DNA of 64,000 nucleotides. It comes from Benincasa hispida. Lineage: Eukaryota; Streptophyta; Magnoliopsida; Cucurbitales; Cucurbitaceae. Below are positions 34,001 through 45,606 of the stretch, one piece after another. The position numbers were made by a program, and so were the translations under genes. The notes under the pieces are model-generated. The model was not told the DNA's origin, ran no database searches, and saw only the letters and a program-made list of their open reading frames with translations. Position 1 is the first letter of the stretch. Every line of letters starts with the position of its first letter. The stretch is from positions 39,687,614-39,751,613 of the forward strand of contig NC_052353.1 in assembly GCF_009727055.1 (NCBI RefSeq), read 5' to 3'.

Positions 34001-36156
34001 AGAATATCATCGCATTTTGAATCAAATTCCTTCGTCTTATGTGTGTATTATGAAATGGGAGGCCATGATGGGATTTTATGATGCTTGAATTATTTCTGAA
34101 ACTGTCCCTCTGCATAGTCTCTTTAATATTGCAAATGGACAGGTCATTTAGGTCTTTAAAATACTTCTTTATTATGATCAAAGTAGACTGGAATAGAATA
34201 AACTGGACCACCAAGTTATAAATTTATTTAAATTTCAAAAATACCATGTTCTTTACAACTCTTACAAACATAAACTATCTGATCATGTCATTTAGGCTAA
34301 TATTGTATTTCCCATGTCGCATAGTTGGTTTGCCTTGCTTCTGACTGTTGCCTTGCTGATACTGTTAGTTGAGTTAGTTTGTGGTTTGTTAAGTAGTTCA
34401 CTATGTAATTGCTGGTTACTTGGCAGCACATATGGTTAAGTGCTATGTCTTTGTAGTCACTACTTTTGAATTGAATAATGATTTCTTGTGATTTTTCTCT
34501 AGAGGTTCCTAGACTACTGCATCACTGTCATTATTGCTAAATCATATAATGAACTAAGTTGCTTTGATGGTTTAGGTGGCAAAGAGATTAGAGAAGACAT
34601 CGAAGTATTTCAAGAGGTTGGGTAGTCTCGGATTTTGGGGACAGTTGGTGTGCACAATTGTCGCTGCCGTCATTCTTTCATTCTCTGTTGTCATCACCGG
34701 GAAAATTACATCACCTGCCACTTTTTATGCTACTGCTGGGGGTATTGTGGCAGCTTTCATTTCTGTATTTTGGTCCTTTGGTTACATTCGGCTTTCTGAT
34801 AAACTTCAACGGACTGCAAATCAACCGTCCAAGGTATTATAATTGCAGAGTTTCTAAATGTTAATTGATTTCTTGTGATTACTGTAAGGCTTTAGTGTGC
34901 AAGAAACCATTTACTGTAAGACTAAACTGCAAAACCATGTTCTTTCATCCAATTTAATCTGCTAATAAACAGGATTTCTTTGCTATAAAAAAGAGTTCTT
35001 ATTATTTGTTAGGACATTTATCTATTTGAAAAATGAAACAAAATCTGTACATTTACAACTTGGATTATTCCGTCTTTACTCTAAGCAAAGATTTCAAAAG
35101 GCTTAATCAGCTTTTTTATCATTTTTCTATCCAAACATAAACATCATGAACTTTAGGCTGACATTAACATTGGTGCCTTGCTGAGAGACCACTCTACAGG
35201 CACTTCAACTCTAGAAGATTTCTATTTATGTTACGATTCCTTTTTCTTTTCTTTCCCTTCTTGAGAAATGCAACTTGGTCAGACAGCCAGCTTTCGGCAT
35301 CCTTCTTTCTTTCCTCCATTTATTTTTGCACTATTATATTGTAACTGGAGTAGCTATTTTGACAGAATTTTCACTGCTAAATATAGAGGATGTATAAAAT
35401 AAATTAGCAATGTGACAGAACTCATGCTCCCTCTTCTTATTTATTGATCCTAATTTCAGGCTCCTCCCCGAGCCGATGTTGTGAATAGCCTAAGAAATGG
35501 GATAGTAGTGAACCTACTGGGCATGGGTGCTGCCATTCTGGGGATGCAAGCAACGGTGGGATTGTTAGTTGCCAAGGCTCTTACATCCTCAGCAATTCCA
35601 TATTACCAGGGAGCCTCCCCTGGGAATAGCCCTGTTCTTGCTTTGGATGTATTCCTAGTACAGGTATGTTTTTTGATTCCATCAATTGTTATTTTGTTGA
35701 ATAACATAAAAGCATGTTTCCAAACATACTATAAACGTGTAATAAATGTCATGTGAATTGGCAATTCCTTGCTGCCTTTTACCATAGTGGTTTAAACAAT
35801 GGCAACAGTGAATGTTATGTATGCTTTATTGATCACTAGAGCATATCATTCTTCTTCTCCTGTAACTAATAGCAGTCATGAGAGTATAAAGGAATATGTG
35901 TTTTTTGAAAAGAACCAAAAGAGCCTTATGCATAAAAGAACCAATGAACCAAACTTGTATGAGGCATACCAAAATATACATTGATTCTTGATGAGATACC
36001 CCTGCGCCATATAATGACTTCTTTTAACTTTCCTACTTGCAGGCTTCTGCGAACACTATTCTCTCTCATTTCCTGGGGCTCGTTTTCTCATTGGAGCTAC
36101 TGCGCTCGGTGACATTACCTGCTACAGATAGTATTCCTATTCCCCGAATAGCATAA
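28002..36156 (+). CDS. TIC21: Protein TIC21 / PIC1, chloroplast inner-envelope protein, four exons
   Basis: Exons 28002-28325, 34576-34833, 35460-35663 and 36043-36156 all join in phase 0 at canonical GT-AG borders and give 299 residues, about the length of the Arabidopsis protein. Residues 1 to about 100 are a Ser/Arg-rich transit peptide (MQSLLSPVARS...). Mature exon 2 opens VAKRLEKTSKYFKRLGSLGFWGQ. Four hydrophobic segments are visible at roughly 130-150, 157-180, 208-235 and 252-283, matching the DUF3611/TIC21 fold. The conserved APPRADVV and GASPGNSPVLALDVFLVQASANT motifs span exons 3 and 4. The protein has been described both as a translocon component and as an iron permease (PIC1) of the inner envelope; the sequence cannot decide between them. 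Intron 1 is 6250 bp and holds a LINE, a MITE, gypsy debris and two further LINE scraps. The UNC-50 homologue follows 1.8 kb downstream in the same direction. Confidence 0.95.
28590..30465 (+). mobile_element. LINE fragment (endonuclease plus start of reverse transcriptase)
   Basis: Plus-strand blocks in order: KNLILKQNPTMVIL (start of an APE-type endonuclease, about 28985-29030), GIILMWNDPC and SGIYGPSQ, GGDFNV (29340-29357), RPTSDHFPILLS (29585-29620), a long linker with WRQRCKLTSLSEGDQNTRFFH (29960-30020), and the reverse transcriptase start SNRSPGPNGYTSEFYKKSW (30270-30330). Frameshifts occur at about 29100-29350, 29530 and 30160, and a stop at 30238. The 3' part is cut off at about 30465, just before a MITE. 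It lies in TIC21 intron 1, same orientation. Confidence 0.85.
30475..30745. mobile_element. MITE (TTTGGTAACC family)
   Basis: Left end TTATTTGGTTTTTTGTTTTT (about 30482), right end AAAAACCAAAAGTTATCAAACGAGACC (to 30744), with the family's interior words between. It adjoins the 3' truncation of the LINE. Confidence 0.65.
30790..32330 (+). mobile_element. Ty3/gypsy retrotransposon remnant
   Basis: Very decayed, but successive blocks fit in order. Around 30850 is FGLTNAP, the reverse transcriptase motif. About 30985-31010 is VMEVLRKQCLL. At about 31355 is KVDAFGYGVFVLQ, the RNase H start in gypsy elements. About 31600-31690 gives LTTLLDYDF...IQYWHKLENKAVGA, and about 32020-32250 gives integrase-like text (FVKSCL...MEIGSTQFDGLNHPYT). 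Stops and frameshifts every 50-150 bp. In TIC21 intron 1. Confidence 0.7.
32400..33200 (-). mobile_element. LINE 3' fragment with zf-RVT domain
   Basis: On the minus strand 32641-32868 and the frames to its right encode a zf-RVT-like domain (DEHSCHLFLHCSFASPYWSMM, then FWWSLSMPSNINDVLGSIF), typical of the C-terminus of plant LINE pol. A KLKYFYGNFVMR-like segment precedes it at about 32900-32960. The left edge is a poly-T (32412-32424, poly-A tail on the minus strand) preceded by TTCATTAATGAATGAAA. The rest of the domain is broken. Confidence 0.75.
33201..33540. other. No gene seen (TIC21 intron 1)
   Basis: Nothing recognised. May be further decayed LINE sequence. Confidence 0.35.
33540..33890 (+). 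mobile_element. LINE 3' fragment
   Basis: Plus strand 33564-33785 encodes ARILWDYAIRASLWLLWKE followed by QSQRLFKYKG and a W-rich end, matching the C-terminal region of plant LINE pol proteins. Orientation is opposite to the neighbouring LINE scrap at 32400-33200. Confidence 0.65.
33903..33923. other. Poly-G run interrupted by an N
   Basis: GTGGGGGGG, N at 33910, then 13 G. A guanine homopolymer with an ambiguous base is a likely sequencing or gap-closure uncertainty, so the true length is unknown. Confidence 0.7.
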
Positions 36157-37750
36157 CCTCCATTGTTACCCTTCTAGTCAGTTAATCCATCAGCGGATTC
36201 GACATCGGAGGTGACACGGTACGAATTGCTTGTGAGTTTAATGTCTATTTTCAAGCGTAATCAAAGGCGTTTGTATTTTCATCTCACCCATCTGATCGGG
36301 GTACTCTCTTTTCTGGTGTGGGTAGAAATCAAAAGCGTTCTCTTGGTATGGGACTTGAATAGTTGCAGAGGTCCTTGAAAGTGTTTCCTGCGGGTAGCTT
36401 AAATGGAAGTTTCTTGTATTGTATTAGAAAAGACTGGCAAGCCATGTCAAACTCTTCTATTAAAGTGTAGATTCAATGATTGTTCTGTCTTGAGTTTTAA
36501 ATCCCTCATCCATTTTGATATTTACTTTGTTTTTTCTTCTTTAATAGAAAATAATTTACATGGTTGAAACTTTGGTCTTGGTTGTTTTATGTATTTGGTT
36601 TGTGCAATTTTTTAATGTTTGATAATGATTTTGTGATTTCGGTTTTAATTTTATGTTATTTAAAATTGTATATGTTCTCTGCTTTTCACATTACTTAAAG
36701 AACCACTGAACCATTTAGAAATCGTTTTTTGTCAAAAATTAAAAAAAACAAGTTTTTAATTACTCTTTTCATAACTCGACTTGGGTTTTTAATACATTTT
36801 AGAAAGTAATAACCAAACAAAAAACATAAGTTTAGTTCTCACTAATTTCAAATTAAAACACCAGAGGGTGTAATTTGGAATAGTTTTAAAAATTTGACCT
36901 TTGTGTTTTCTAACTTGGTGTATCAAACAAAATATCGTACTATGTGCAAGTTTTTCTCTAATTTTGTAAGTCAACTCTTCTATAAAAGTCATGTTGAGCA
37001 TGTGCAAATAAGACAAATTCTATTTGCACACCAACAAAAACAAGTTAAGGTGAGGATACGAAAAATAATCTGACCACAATTTTTTTTTTTTTTAATATTA
37101 CAACGGGATGAATGATTGAATCTTTAACCTCTAGGGAAGATTTTTTTACAATATATGAGGTGGGGGAATTGACCATTTGATTTTGAAATTGATAGTACAA
37201 GCATAATATTAAATTTCCATTGACATGTCTATATTTCTATTGATATTCTCATGTTTCCATGCATTCGATACCGACATGAAGGATGAATCGATATTACCAT
37301 CATATTATAGAAAAATCTATTAAGCACAAAAGAGTAAGCATCAAAATGTCATTAATAAAAATATAATAAAAATGATAGACATGTTTACTTGTTTGAAAAT
37401 AATAAAATGTTTATTTATTAATTTAAATTTACTTTTTTTATTTTTTTTTTTGTTTTTATAGTTTCCATAAATATGGATCGAAATCGACATTTTATCGATA
37501 TTTCTATTGAAATTAAGATCTCGATATTATTGTCGATATTAATACTTCAAACCTTGAATATAGGTATTATCGTTGAGTTAACTACTCCGACCAAAACTTA
37601 ATTAATTACTTAAGAATATGGTAAATTTTAATTGTTTTTTTTTTGTAAGAAAAGTTTAATTAATTAGATAAAGAATAATGTTGTGACTCGTAAGAGATGT
37701 AACAATTTTTAGAATATGCTTATAAGCTTTTGGGCCAAAATCATTTTTAA
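36157..37750. other. TIC21 3' flank and TIC21/UNC-50 spacer
   Basis: The TIC21 3' untranslated region probably reaches about 36470. A decayed MITE of the TTTGGTAACC family (about 36703-36850) and a SINE-like scrap (about 37095-37165, GGATGAATGATTGAATC...TTACAATATATGAG) follow. A GA microsatellite at 37758-37776 lies just before the UNC-50 leader. No other gene seen. Confidence 0.45.
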
Positions 37751-37932
37751 CATTTGAAGAGAGAGAGAGAGAGAGATCATTTCCACCTTCTTCGCCCGTT
37801 TTCTGAAACTCGTCGACGGAGAAGAGGAGATAGTTTGTTCGGAGAATTCTCAGATCTCAGAGCAAAGAAGTGGCTACAACAATTCAACTGTCGCCGGAGA
37901 AAGGAGGTCGCGCAATTTGAAGCAAGCGGAGA

Positions 37933-40900
37933 TGTTGCCCACAGCTTCCAGAGGACGCTCCTCGTCCTCTACATCTCGAGCTAATCCCATGTATCTGCAG
38001 TACCTTCGTCGAATCGTCAAGGTTCTCTCTCTCCCTCAGATTATGCCTATTTTCCATCTCTAGCAGATCCGTTCCATATCTTAATCAAACTGCTACTTTA
38101 CGCTTCCAATTTGTAGACGATTCATCTTCCCGAATATGCCTGATGAAGGCTGTATGAGATTATCTGATTTGGTGTTATCGTTGTTTGAGGAATTTTTATG
38201 CCATTATCATTTTTCTCAGTGTTGTTATTAGTTCGTTCTGAAATTTTCTTCTTATTTTGTATTTTAGCCGCGATTCTTTTTACCTGCTTATTTTTGGTTA
38301 GATCATTGCTTGTTCCGTTATTCGTTATTTACAGTACGCTTTTCAACTACTGTTTGATCTTCGATGTATTGAGTATGGTGCCACGTGGAGTCTTGGATCT
38401 TGTGAATTCAAGCAGTGAGTTGGATAGTTCAGAGCTTGGTCGTGTTTGAAGAGAACAAGTTTCAGTTGTTCTCTGGATTTGTAATATAATTTAGTGCTTC
38501 CTCAACATGCTTTGGCTAGTTCTGTTCTACTTGAAATCTTGTCATATTCTTGTTTACAAAATAAATTGTCGGAAATTGGGCTTAAAATGAAACTAATTTT
38601 CTTTCAATTGTCTTCTCACCTGACGTAGCTTGCTTGCTTCCATAAATTTAACAAGTTATCACTTTATCTCTCTGCTTGCAGTGGCAACAAATGGACATCG
38701 AATATACATTCTGGCAAATGCTTCATCTATGCACTTCACCAAAAGTTGTGTAAGTAATTAGTTCTTATTTGCCTGTTGTCACTCACTAAGAGCTTAAGCA
38801 AACTTTGTTTCAAGTTTAGTTTTAGCCCATTCCTAATCGTTGGTATTTGGATTTTTGTTGGAATTTTGCAATGGACGCAGCTATCAGCATACCAAGTATC
38901 ACAAACGTAAGTACAACTCACATCAAAGAGTTCTTTTCTGTTTTCTTTTGCTGATTGTAATGGTGCTGAAGAATCTGTTAGTGTACTCGTGATTTAAGCT
39001 TATTTATGTGTAGTCCAGTTTACAAGTTTTTTGGATCTTTTTCAATATCCACTGTACCCCTTAACTTTGTGGTGAGTTCCTCTTATAGATAATCACTAGA
39101 TTCACTACCAATGTAACATGCTACTAGGTGAAGGCAGTGAATATATACTTAAATTCAAAACAAAATATTTTCATAAAAAGATGCAGGGTTTTTATACTCA
39201 GGTTGATACATAGGGGAAGCTTATTGCTGTAGTTTAAATTTTTAGTTAAGATATTGGTGAAATAGGTGATGGAGCCTTGGAGGTGGACCATTAAATTTTC
39301 GGAGACTGATTCTTAGGTCTCTGACTCTTGATGGTTTGTGTGCTTCCCTTAGGTCTCAATTCTTGCTTGTTAGGATTCCCCTTTTTGTTGTGTTGGGATG
39401 TTTCTCATAATAATTTTCTGTTAATCTCAGAAGCTATAGGGTGGAGAAGTTATCATGAATCTTAAATCATAAGCTTTAAAAGTAGAATTTCAAGTCAAAA
39501 TTTAATATTTTCTAATCAACAGATTGGTTTCTAATTATTTTCTTATTCATATAGTGGTTTCCAGTTGTGTTGAAACTTGTTGAGAGGTATTGGTGTGGGC
39601 TTTGCAAGTGTTCTGTTAAATTGATGCTTTTTGAAAGAATCGGTGATTGAGCCTTGTGCATAAGAGATTGAAGTGTAAAGTGATAGAGATGGATCTTTTA
39701 TGTTGAGGATCTTATTCTTAGTTCCTATTTGTTTGTACGCCTTTCTTTTTCCCTTTGTGTTGGATATTTCTCATATCCTCTTTCTGTTTCGTTAGGATTT
39801 CGTTTGGTGTAAGCTAGATACTCTTTTTTGGAGGGGATTTTTGTAACACACATTAGCCTTGGTGGCCTTCCTCCCTTTCGCATATTTCATTGCATTAATG
39901 AAATTTGTTTCCCTTTCCAAAAGGAAAAAAGATAAAGAATATATATATATATTTGTAACAATAGATGTAATATGTATAGTATAAAGGTTTTCCGTATATT
40001 AAAACTAAAATGAAAAGTTCTTTGCTTTTTTCTTGTGTCAGAAACTAAGAATCAGTGGGCACGTGACGATCCTGCTTTTGTTGTGATCTGCAGTCTTCTT
40101 TTGGCAGTTGCGACTCTGGCTTACTGTGCTGCGTAAGTGTAGCCAATGCTTCTATGCCGTATCGCTTTGTTGATTTATTTTATTATGAAGCACACATCCG
40201 TTATGGTACGCCGTACCCAAGATATTTGTGTGTGTGTGAGGGAGAGAGCAAAAGTCTTGAGAAGGTCTTTCAGCCTCTCCCTCTTTCTCACCAAGAAAAA
40301 TATACATGCACTCACACCATTACCTAAACAAGAGGTACACGAAAGAAATATGTATACCTGTACGCTTCATGTGATAACCAATATCCTTTTTCTTGATGGG
40401 TACAATTGGACCTTTTCCCCCCATATATACTTCTTTGTATGAAGTTCCCTATTTAGAAATTAAGCTAACTTATCTCAGTTGTGTTTTCTGATTGTCAAAT
40501 TTTGTCAATAATTTCAGATATGATCATAGTGCTGCACATGCCTCTTTTGTAGTTATTTCTGTACTGCTCTTCCATTTGCTAATAACTGGGGCGATTTTGG
40601 CAACTTGTTGTTGGTAAGTTATTTCCCTGTTGTATGTGCATGTTACTACATGATTTTACCAACAAATTTTTTTTTCTATGTACGCAAGTACTATTCATCA
40701 TTTGCTATGATCTCGAATGCTTATGTACTACATATTGACTGATAGTTTGTTCTCTTGTCTGTCCTGATTTTCCCTTAGGACTTGAACGGTCCTTATAAGA
40801 TGTGCCTTTTCTAATGCTCCCCCGACTTTAATTTCAGCTGTTTGTTTCTGCACTCAGTGAAATAGGCATATGGACAACATGAATGAAAGTTATAAAGGGT

Positions 40901-43900
40901 GATCAGTTAGTTTGACTACACGATAAAAACATTCTCAGAAGGATTTATCTCTTTAATTTCAGCTGTTTGTTTCTGCACTCAGTGAAATAGGCATATGGAC
41001 AACATGAAGGAAAGTTATAAAGGGTGATCAGTTAATTCGACTACACGATAAAAACATTCTCAGAAGGATTTATCTCTTTTCGTGTATTTTGGTGGATCAT
41101 ATCTCTTAGACAATGGTTGACTGCACTGAGGATATGAACCATCCTAATTTGATGTAGTATAGTAAATCTATTACTTTCCTGTTATCGTATGTTGAGCATG
41201 CATTTGAATAATTATGCATTCTATTAGGGTGTGTGTGCTATTTTATGGGGGCTTTGAAGTGAGAGAAACTGTCTTCAGAGAGGGTATGGTAGTTCTTCTA
41301 ATGATGTTAGGTCCTTTGTTAGATTCTCTATTTCTCTCTAGGCTCCAGTTTCTAGGCTTTTTTGTAATTATTCGCTTGATCTTATTTCTCTTAACTAGAG
41401 TTTGTTCTTGTAATTTGGCTCCTTTTTGTGGACTTTTTTTGGGAGGTGTATTCTCTCATCTTTCCTTAATAAAAATCAAGTTTTCTCACAAAAACAAAAA
41501 TATAATAAAAAAAGAACTTGTGCATTTTTTTAAATCAGCTAAGAGATGTGGCTTAGAATAGGGAATCTAGCTGTTTCCCTTTTCCTTGTTGAGATCCTCT
41601 GTTCTCTGATTTAATTTTATTGTAGATATCTTCGTTAAATTAAATTATGTTGAAGTTGGTTCTTAGCCTTTATCAACCTTTCAATGCTGAATTATTACCA
41701 CAGTTGACCACTTGAGCATTTTTACGTAATCATTTCCAATCTTTATTGTTCAAGTAATTTTTCAGTATGCTGATATAACTCTTATTGGGAAAAGAGGTAT
41801 GCTGCTGTAATTTATAGTGATCAATTACATTACTTGAACGTATTTTCAGGTTGCTAACAAATGCTTACCTTCGGGAAGAGACACCAGGCAGTCATGTAGT
41901 TGAGCAACGGGTTGAATGGCAAGATCTACGACTCTCACCTCTAGCTTTATTCAAGATTGCTTATATCTTCAGTTAAACTTCTGTCGAGCATCAGTTTTTA
42001 GGACCAAACTACTATTTTTTGCAATTTCTAGGCCTTGTTGATAACCATTTGGTTTTTGGTTTTTAAAATTAAATTTATAAACACTACTTCCTCTCATGAG
42101 TTTCTATTTTTATTATCTATTCTCTACTCATGTTTTAAAAAACGAAGCAAACTTTTGAAAACTTAAAAAAAGTGGTTTTAAAAAAGTAGTATTTGTTTTA
42201 AGAATTTGACTAGGAATTCAAGTATTTCCAATAAAGGTAAAAATTAATAGAAAATTTGGGAGGAAACAAATAGAAATTTCAAAAATAGAAAACTAAAAAT
42301 GAAATCGTTATCAAATGGGAACTTAGAATTGCGTTTTTAGTGGCCTTTTGGGTTTTAGTATTCTTTTATGTTTACCCAATGTCTTTCCTTTGAGCCTTCT
42401 AAATTACTGGATGATATATCGTTTATTTATTTATTTATTTTCACTGGTTCTAGGCTCTATGCATTTGATGTGCACTGCAATTCTTTCTTCCCGATGTTTG
42501 TTTTGCTTTATGGTAAGTATGGTAAGGGCTTCCGTTTTTGTTCTGTTTTCCAGCCTCTATGATGCTAGTCTGAAGTCTTGGTTTCGTTGCAGTTATCCAT
42601 TACTTTATGTCACCGCTTCTGGTGGCCCATGGCTTCATTCCATTATTGCTGTCAAATTTGCTTTTCATGATTGGGACTTCGTATTACCATTATGTCAACT
42701 TTTTAGGCTATGACGGTAAGCTATATTTTCTTTCATGTTCCTATCTGGTCATACACCTTCTTTTTGTTGATTGCATAAATAACTCAAGCAATATTGAACC
42801 AGAGAGGACAAGCCTTTTTCTCTTCATGGCTAGAACTTTTGGTTCTCTAGAAATTTTAGGTGGGTGCCATTTAGGAAGTGCTTTGGATTTTAACCTATTG
42901 TATCTACCACGTTGAGGTGAGATTAAGTGTGGTTTAGGATGGCTTCTGAAGATTTTCTTTTCGACATAATGATAAGACATTTATACGCAAGTACTTATAG
43001 GAGAAGGATTAGTTATGTGCCTGTGCCTGTCCGAAGAGTAAAGTAAAAACTATATTTGTTCGAAAAGATACTTTTAATTAGTTAAAAAATACTTTCCAGC
43101 AAAGAAATTGGGTCAAACTCATTCAGTAATCTAATGAGTTAAGGGCGTGGTTGAAGGGTAGGACGGAGGGAGGGGGTAGTGGGGGGGAGTTAGCTGGTGA
43201 AATTAAGGCAGATTTTAATTAAGTAAAAAAATAATAAAATAAAGAAAAGACAGACTTTAATTCAACGGATGGCCTGTGAATGAGATGAATAGTGTTGGTT
43301 AAAACTTAATACGAGTTTGCCGTTCGTGGAGGTGAGAGGAAGTGCATGTCCCCAACTCCTAGCTCTTCTTAGTCCACAAACATAGTCTTCTTCAAATGAT
43401 ATCATTTATATTTTTCAAATTAATCAGTGTTGGTATGAGACAACCCAATGATATTAGATGTTACTGGAGGGAGGATTGATCAATGACACATCAGTGAAGG
43501 AAATCAATAACTAAGGCCTAGTTTGATGACAATTTGATTTCTTATGTTTGATTTTTGGCAATCAAAATTGTAAAATACTACTTTCACCCTTAAGTTTCTA
43601 GGTTTTGTTATCCATTTTCTATTAGTGTTTTCAAAAACTATGTCAAGTTTTGAAAACTAAAAAAAATGTAGTTTTTATTTTAAAATTTAACTATAAATCA
43701 AGTGTTTCTTTAACAAGGTGAAATCTATAATTGAAAAATTGGAAGAAACAAACATGTTATTTGCCGTTTCTTATGGGGAAAAAAAATCAAGTGGGCCTAA
43801 GTTCCTGTTTTCTAGTCAAATATGAATCCATAACTGAGACCACTGATATATTTGAGTTTGTCTTCCCAGTTTCCCATTAGCCGTAAGCTTGCATCCACGA

Positions 43901-44155
43901 AATTATTGACTTGACCGTGTGCCTTCATGCAGTATTGCCATTTTTGGAGAAAACTACATTCTTCCTCTATCCAATTGGTGTGGTCTTTGTCCTTACTCCA
44001 ATCTGTAAGTCATAATGAAACCTAGAACAACTCCCCTTTTCGTAGCTCTTGTGCTGAAAGTAAATTTCATTTTCCCTTTTTTGCCTGCAGTTATCTTGAT
44101 AGGCTTCAACCCTTCAAGATATTTCATGAATATCTACTTTAGTCAGAACTTATAA
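37933..44155 (+). CDS. UNC-50 family membrane protein, ten exons
   Basis: Exons 37933-38022, 38682-38749, 38881-38906, 40042-40132, 40518-40613, 41850-41918, 42454-42512, 42593-42715, 43933-44004 and 44091-44155 sum to 759 nt (252 residues and stop), with every phase matching. The protein starts MLPTASRGRSSSS and carries the hallmark text RRIVKWQQMDIEYTFWQML, LCTSPKVVYQHTKYHKQT, CAAYDHSAAHASFVVISV, VEWLYAFDVHCNSFFP and NPSRYFMNIYFSQNL. About five membrane spans are evident. UNC-50 proteins (yeast Gmh1) are Golgi/ER membrane proteins linked to Arf-GEF recruitment and, in animals, to receptor trafficking; the plant role is not established. Intron 6 uses a GC donor (AATG|GCAAGA, 41919-41920). 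Introns hold a 125-bp tandem duplication (intron 5) and MITEs (introns 6 and 8). Confidence 0.93.
40827..41079. repeat. Tandem duplication, 125-bp unit, in UNC-50 intron 5
   Basis: TTTAATTTCAGCTGTTTGTT starts at 40827 and again at 40952. Both copies run in near identity through ATAGGCATATGGACAACATGAA and CACGATAAAAACATTCTCAG. Each copy opens with a plausible splice acceptor (TTTAATTTCAG), so decoy acceptors are duplicated. Confidence 0.85.
42031..42322. mobile_element. MITE (TTTGGTAACC family) in UNC-50 intron 6
   Basis: Left end GGCCTTGTTGATAACCATTTGG (42031), right end AATCGTTATCAAATGGGAAC (to 42322). Flanks CTA and TTA fit a TWA-type target. The interior is complete, so this is the best reference copy for the family here. 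Confidence 0.75.
43515..43760. mobile_element. MITE (TTTGGTAACC family), right end eroded, in UNC-50 intron 8
   Basis: Left end GGCCTAGTTTGATGACAATTTG (43515), interior AGTTTTGAAAACTAAAAAAAATG (about 43650). The right terminus is not recognisable. Confidence 0.6.
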
Positions 44156-44159
44156 TCTC

Positions 44160-45600
44160 AACTTACGGATTCGGCTACAGCTTGCTTATCTCGAGGCAGG
44201 ACGATTGATAAATCAAATGATTTCATTGACACAAGTCACTGCATCTTGAAAGAAATGAGGAAGTCCACGTCGTTAGAGCCTCAGCTGCTAATTTTTCAGG
44301 CTTTTCACGAGCAATATCAAGAATTGTAGGGGGTAGGATCTTGGTATCTTGTGCATCACGGCTACAAATGAGGTGATGCGGCTAAATTTTTGATGAAATA
44401 GATGTGTTGAATGTAATGATTTTTACCTTATACGTTTTATTTTTGCAGTTTACACATACACTTGAAAAGAAATTTAATTCCATTAGGCTTTCTGAATATG
44501 TTGTATCTGCAGATTTGTTTGTTTGATGTGCAGAGACCATTTCATTGTTGCTTAACATTGCTTTCCAGTTGACAAGAAACAGGTGTATTCCCTTTCCCAT
44601 TTTGTTCAACGTAGGAAAAATGTATGTCTTATGAAATGCAAATGACAAACAGGTCAACGATGAGATAATGGTACAGTCGACCTAAATTTTGGGTCCAAAG
44701 TGGAATCCATCCCACGTTTTAACCTCATTTTTTTGACCCATTTTTGTGTCATTAATAGCAGGTGTTACATAAACGATCTTATTGTGGACTTGTGCTCTTG
44801 CTCTTGCTGTGATTCATTCTCGCTTTTAATTCTTATTTTTTACTCTCTTGACTTTCGTTCCTTCCTCTTGATACTCCCGTATCTTGCTCTCATTAATGTA
44901 CATCATCACTTTCGTTCCTTACTCTTGATCCTTGCTATTTTTACTATTCACTCTCTTTTAATGAAAACTTTGAGACCAAGGAGCAAAGAGCAAGAACGAG
45001 TAGCAAGAGAAGATAGAGAGAAAGAAGAGTGGGAAAATTTAAAACTCTAAAGAATGAAAGTGAGATCTTAACCTAATGTTCCATTTTGAAAATGGATCAT
45101 CCATTCGAAAGTCCCATAAACGTGTGACAAATTGAAGTGGATCCAACAGTATTTTTCAATGCAATATGATAATGTCTCAAATTTGTCCACCAGTTTTGAA
45201 TCACATGGACCCACTAGTAAAAGAGTCAGTTATTTGGTTTGACGTTGTTCTGATTCTTACTGGGGATGGCAGTGGGATTCGGAATATTGTCCTTGACTCC
45301 TCTCTTTATGTGTTTGTTTATTTTTTTGCAGATAATTTTATGACTAAAATTGAATCAAAGGTATTAAATAATATATAAGCCGACATTATATAAAAAAAAA
45401 GTTAGATATCATTTAATACATAGTTAATTATATTTGAGTATTTGATATTACTTTTGAGATAGCATTAAGGTATGAAGATACCCAATCAATTGAGAGAATT
45501 CCTTATAAATTGTAGCTTATAGAACAATGCTAACATCAACTATGGTCCATCTCAACATAGTTTGGTAGATATGATATCGATTACCATTTTGAAGGTTAAT
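44160..45600. other. UNC-50 3' flank; no further gene seen
   Basis: Contains a CT-rich block at 44790-44955 ('ctcttgctcttgctg', 'tttcgttcctt' repeated) answered by 'gagcaagaacgagtagcaag' (44985-45010), so part could form a long imperfect hairpin. Open frames here have no recognisable domains. Confidence 0.45.
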
Positions 45601-45606
45601 TATTTA

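Noticed and set aside
42348..42915. Overlapping plus-strand frames in the UNC-50 region
   Set aside because: They run through intron sequence and other frames; only 42454-42512 and 42593-42715 are exons, in defined phase.
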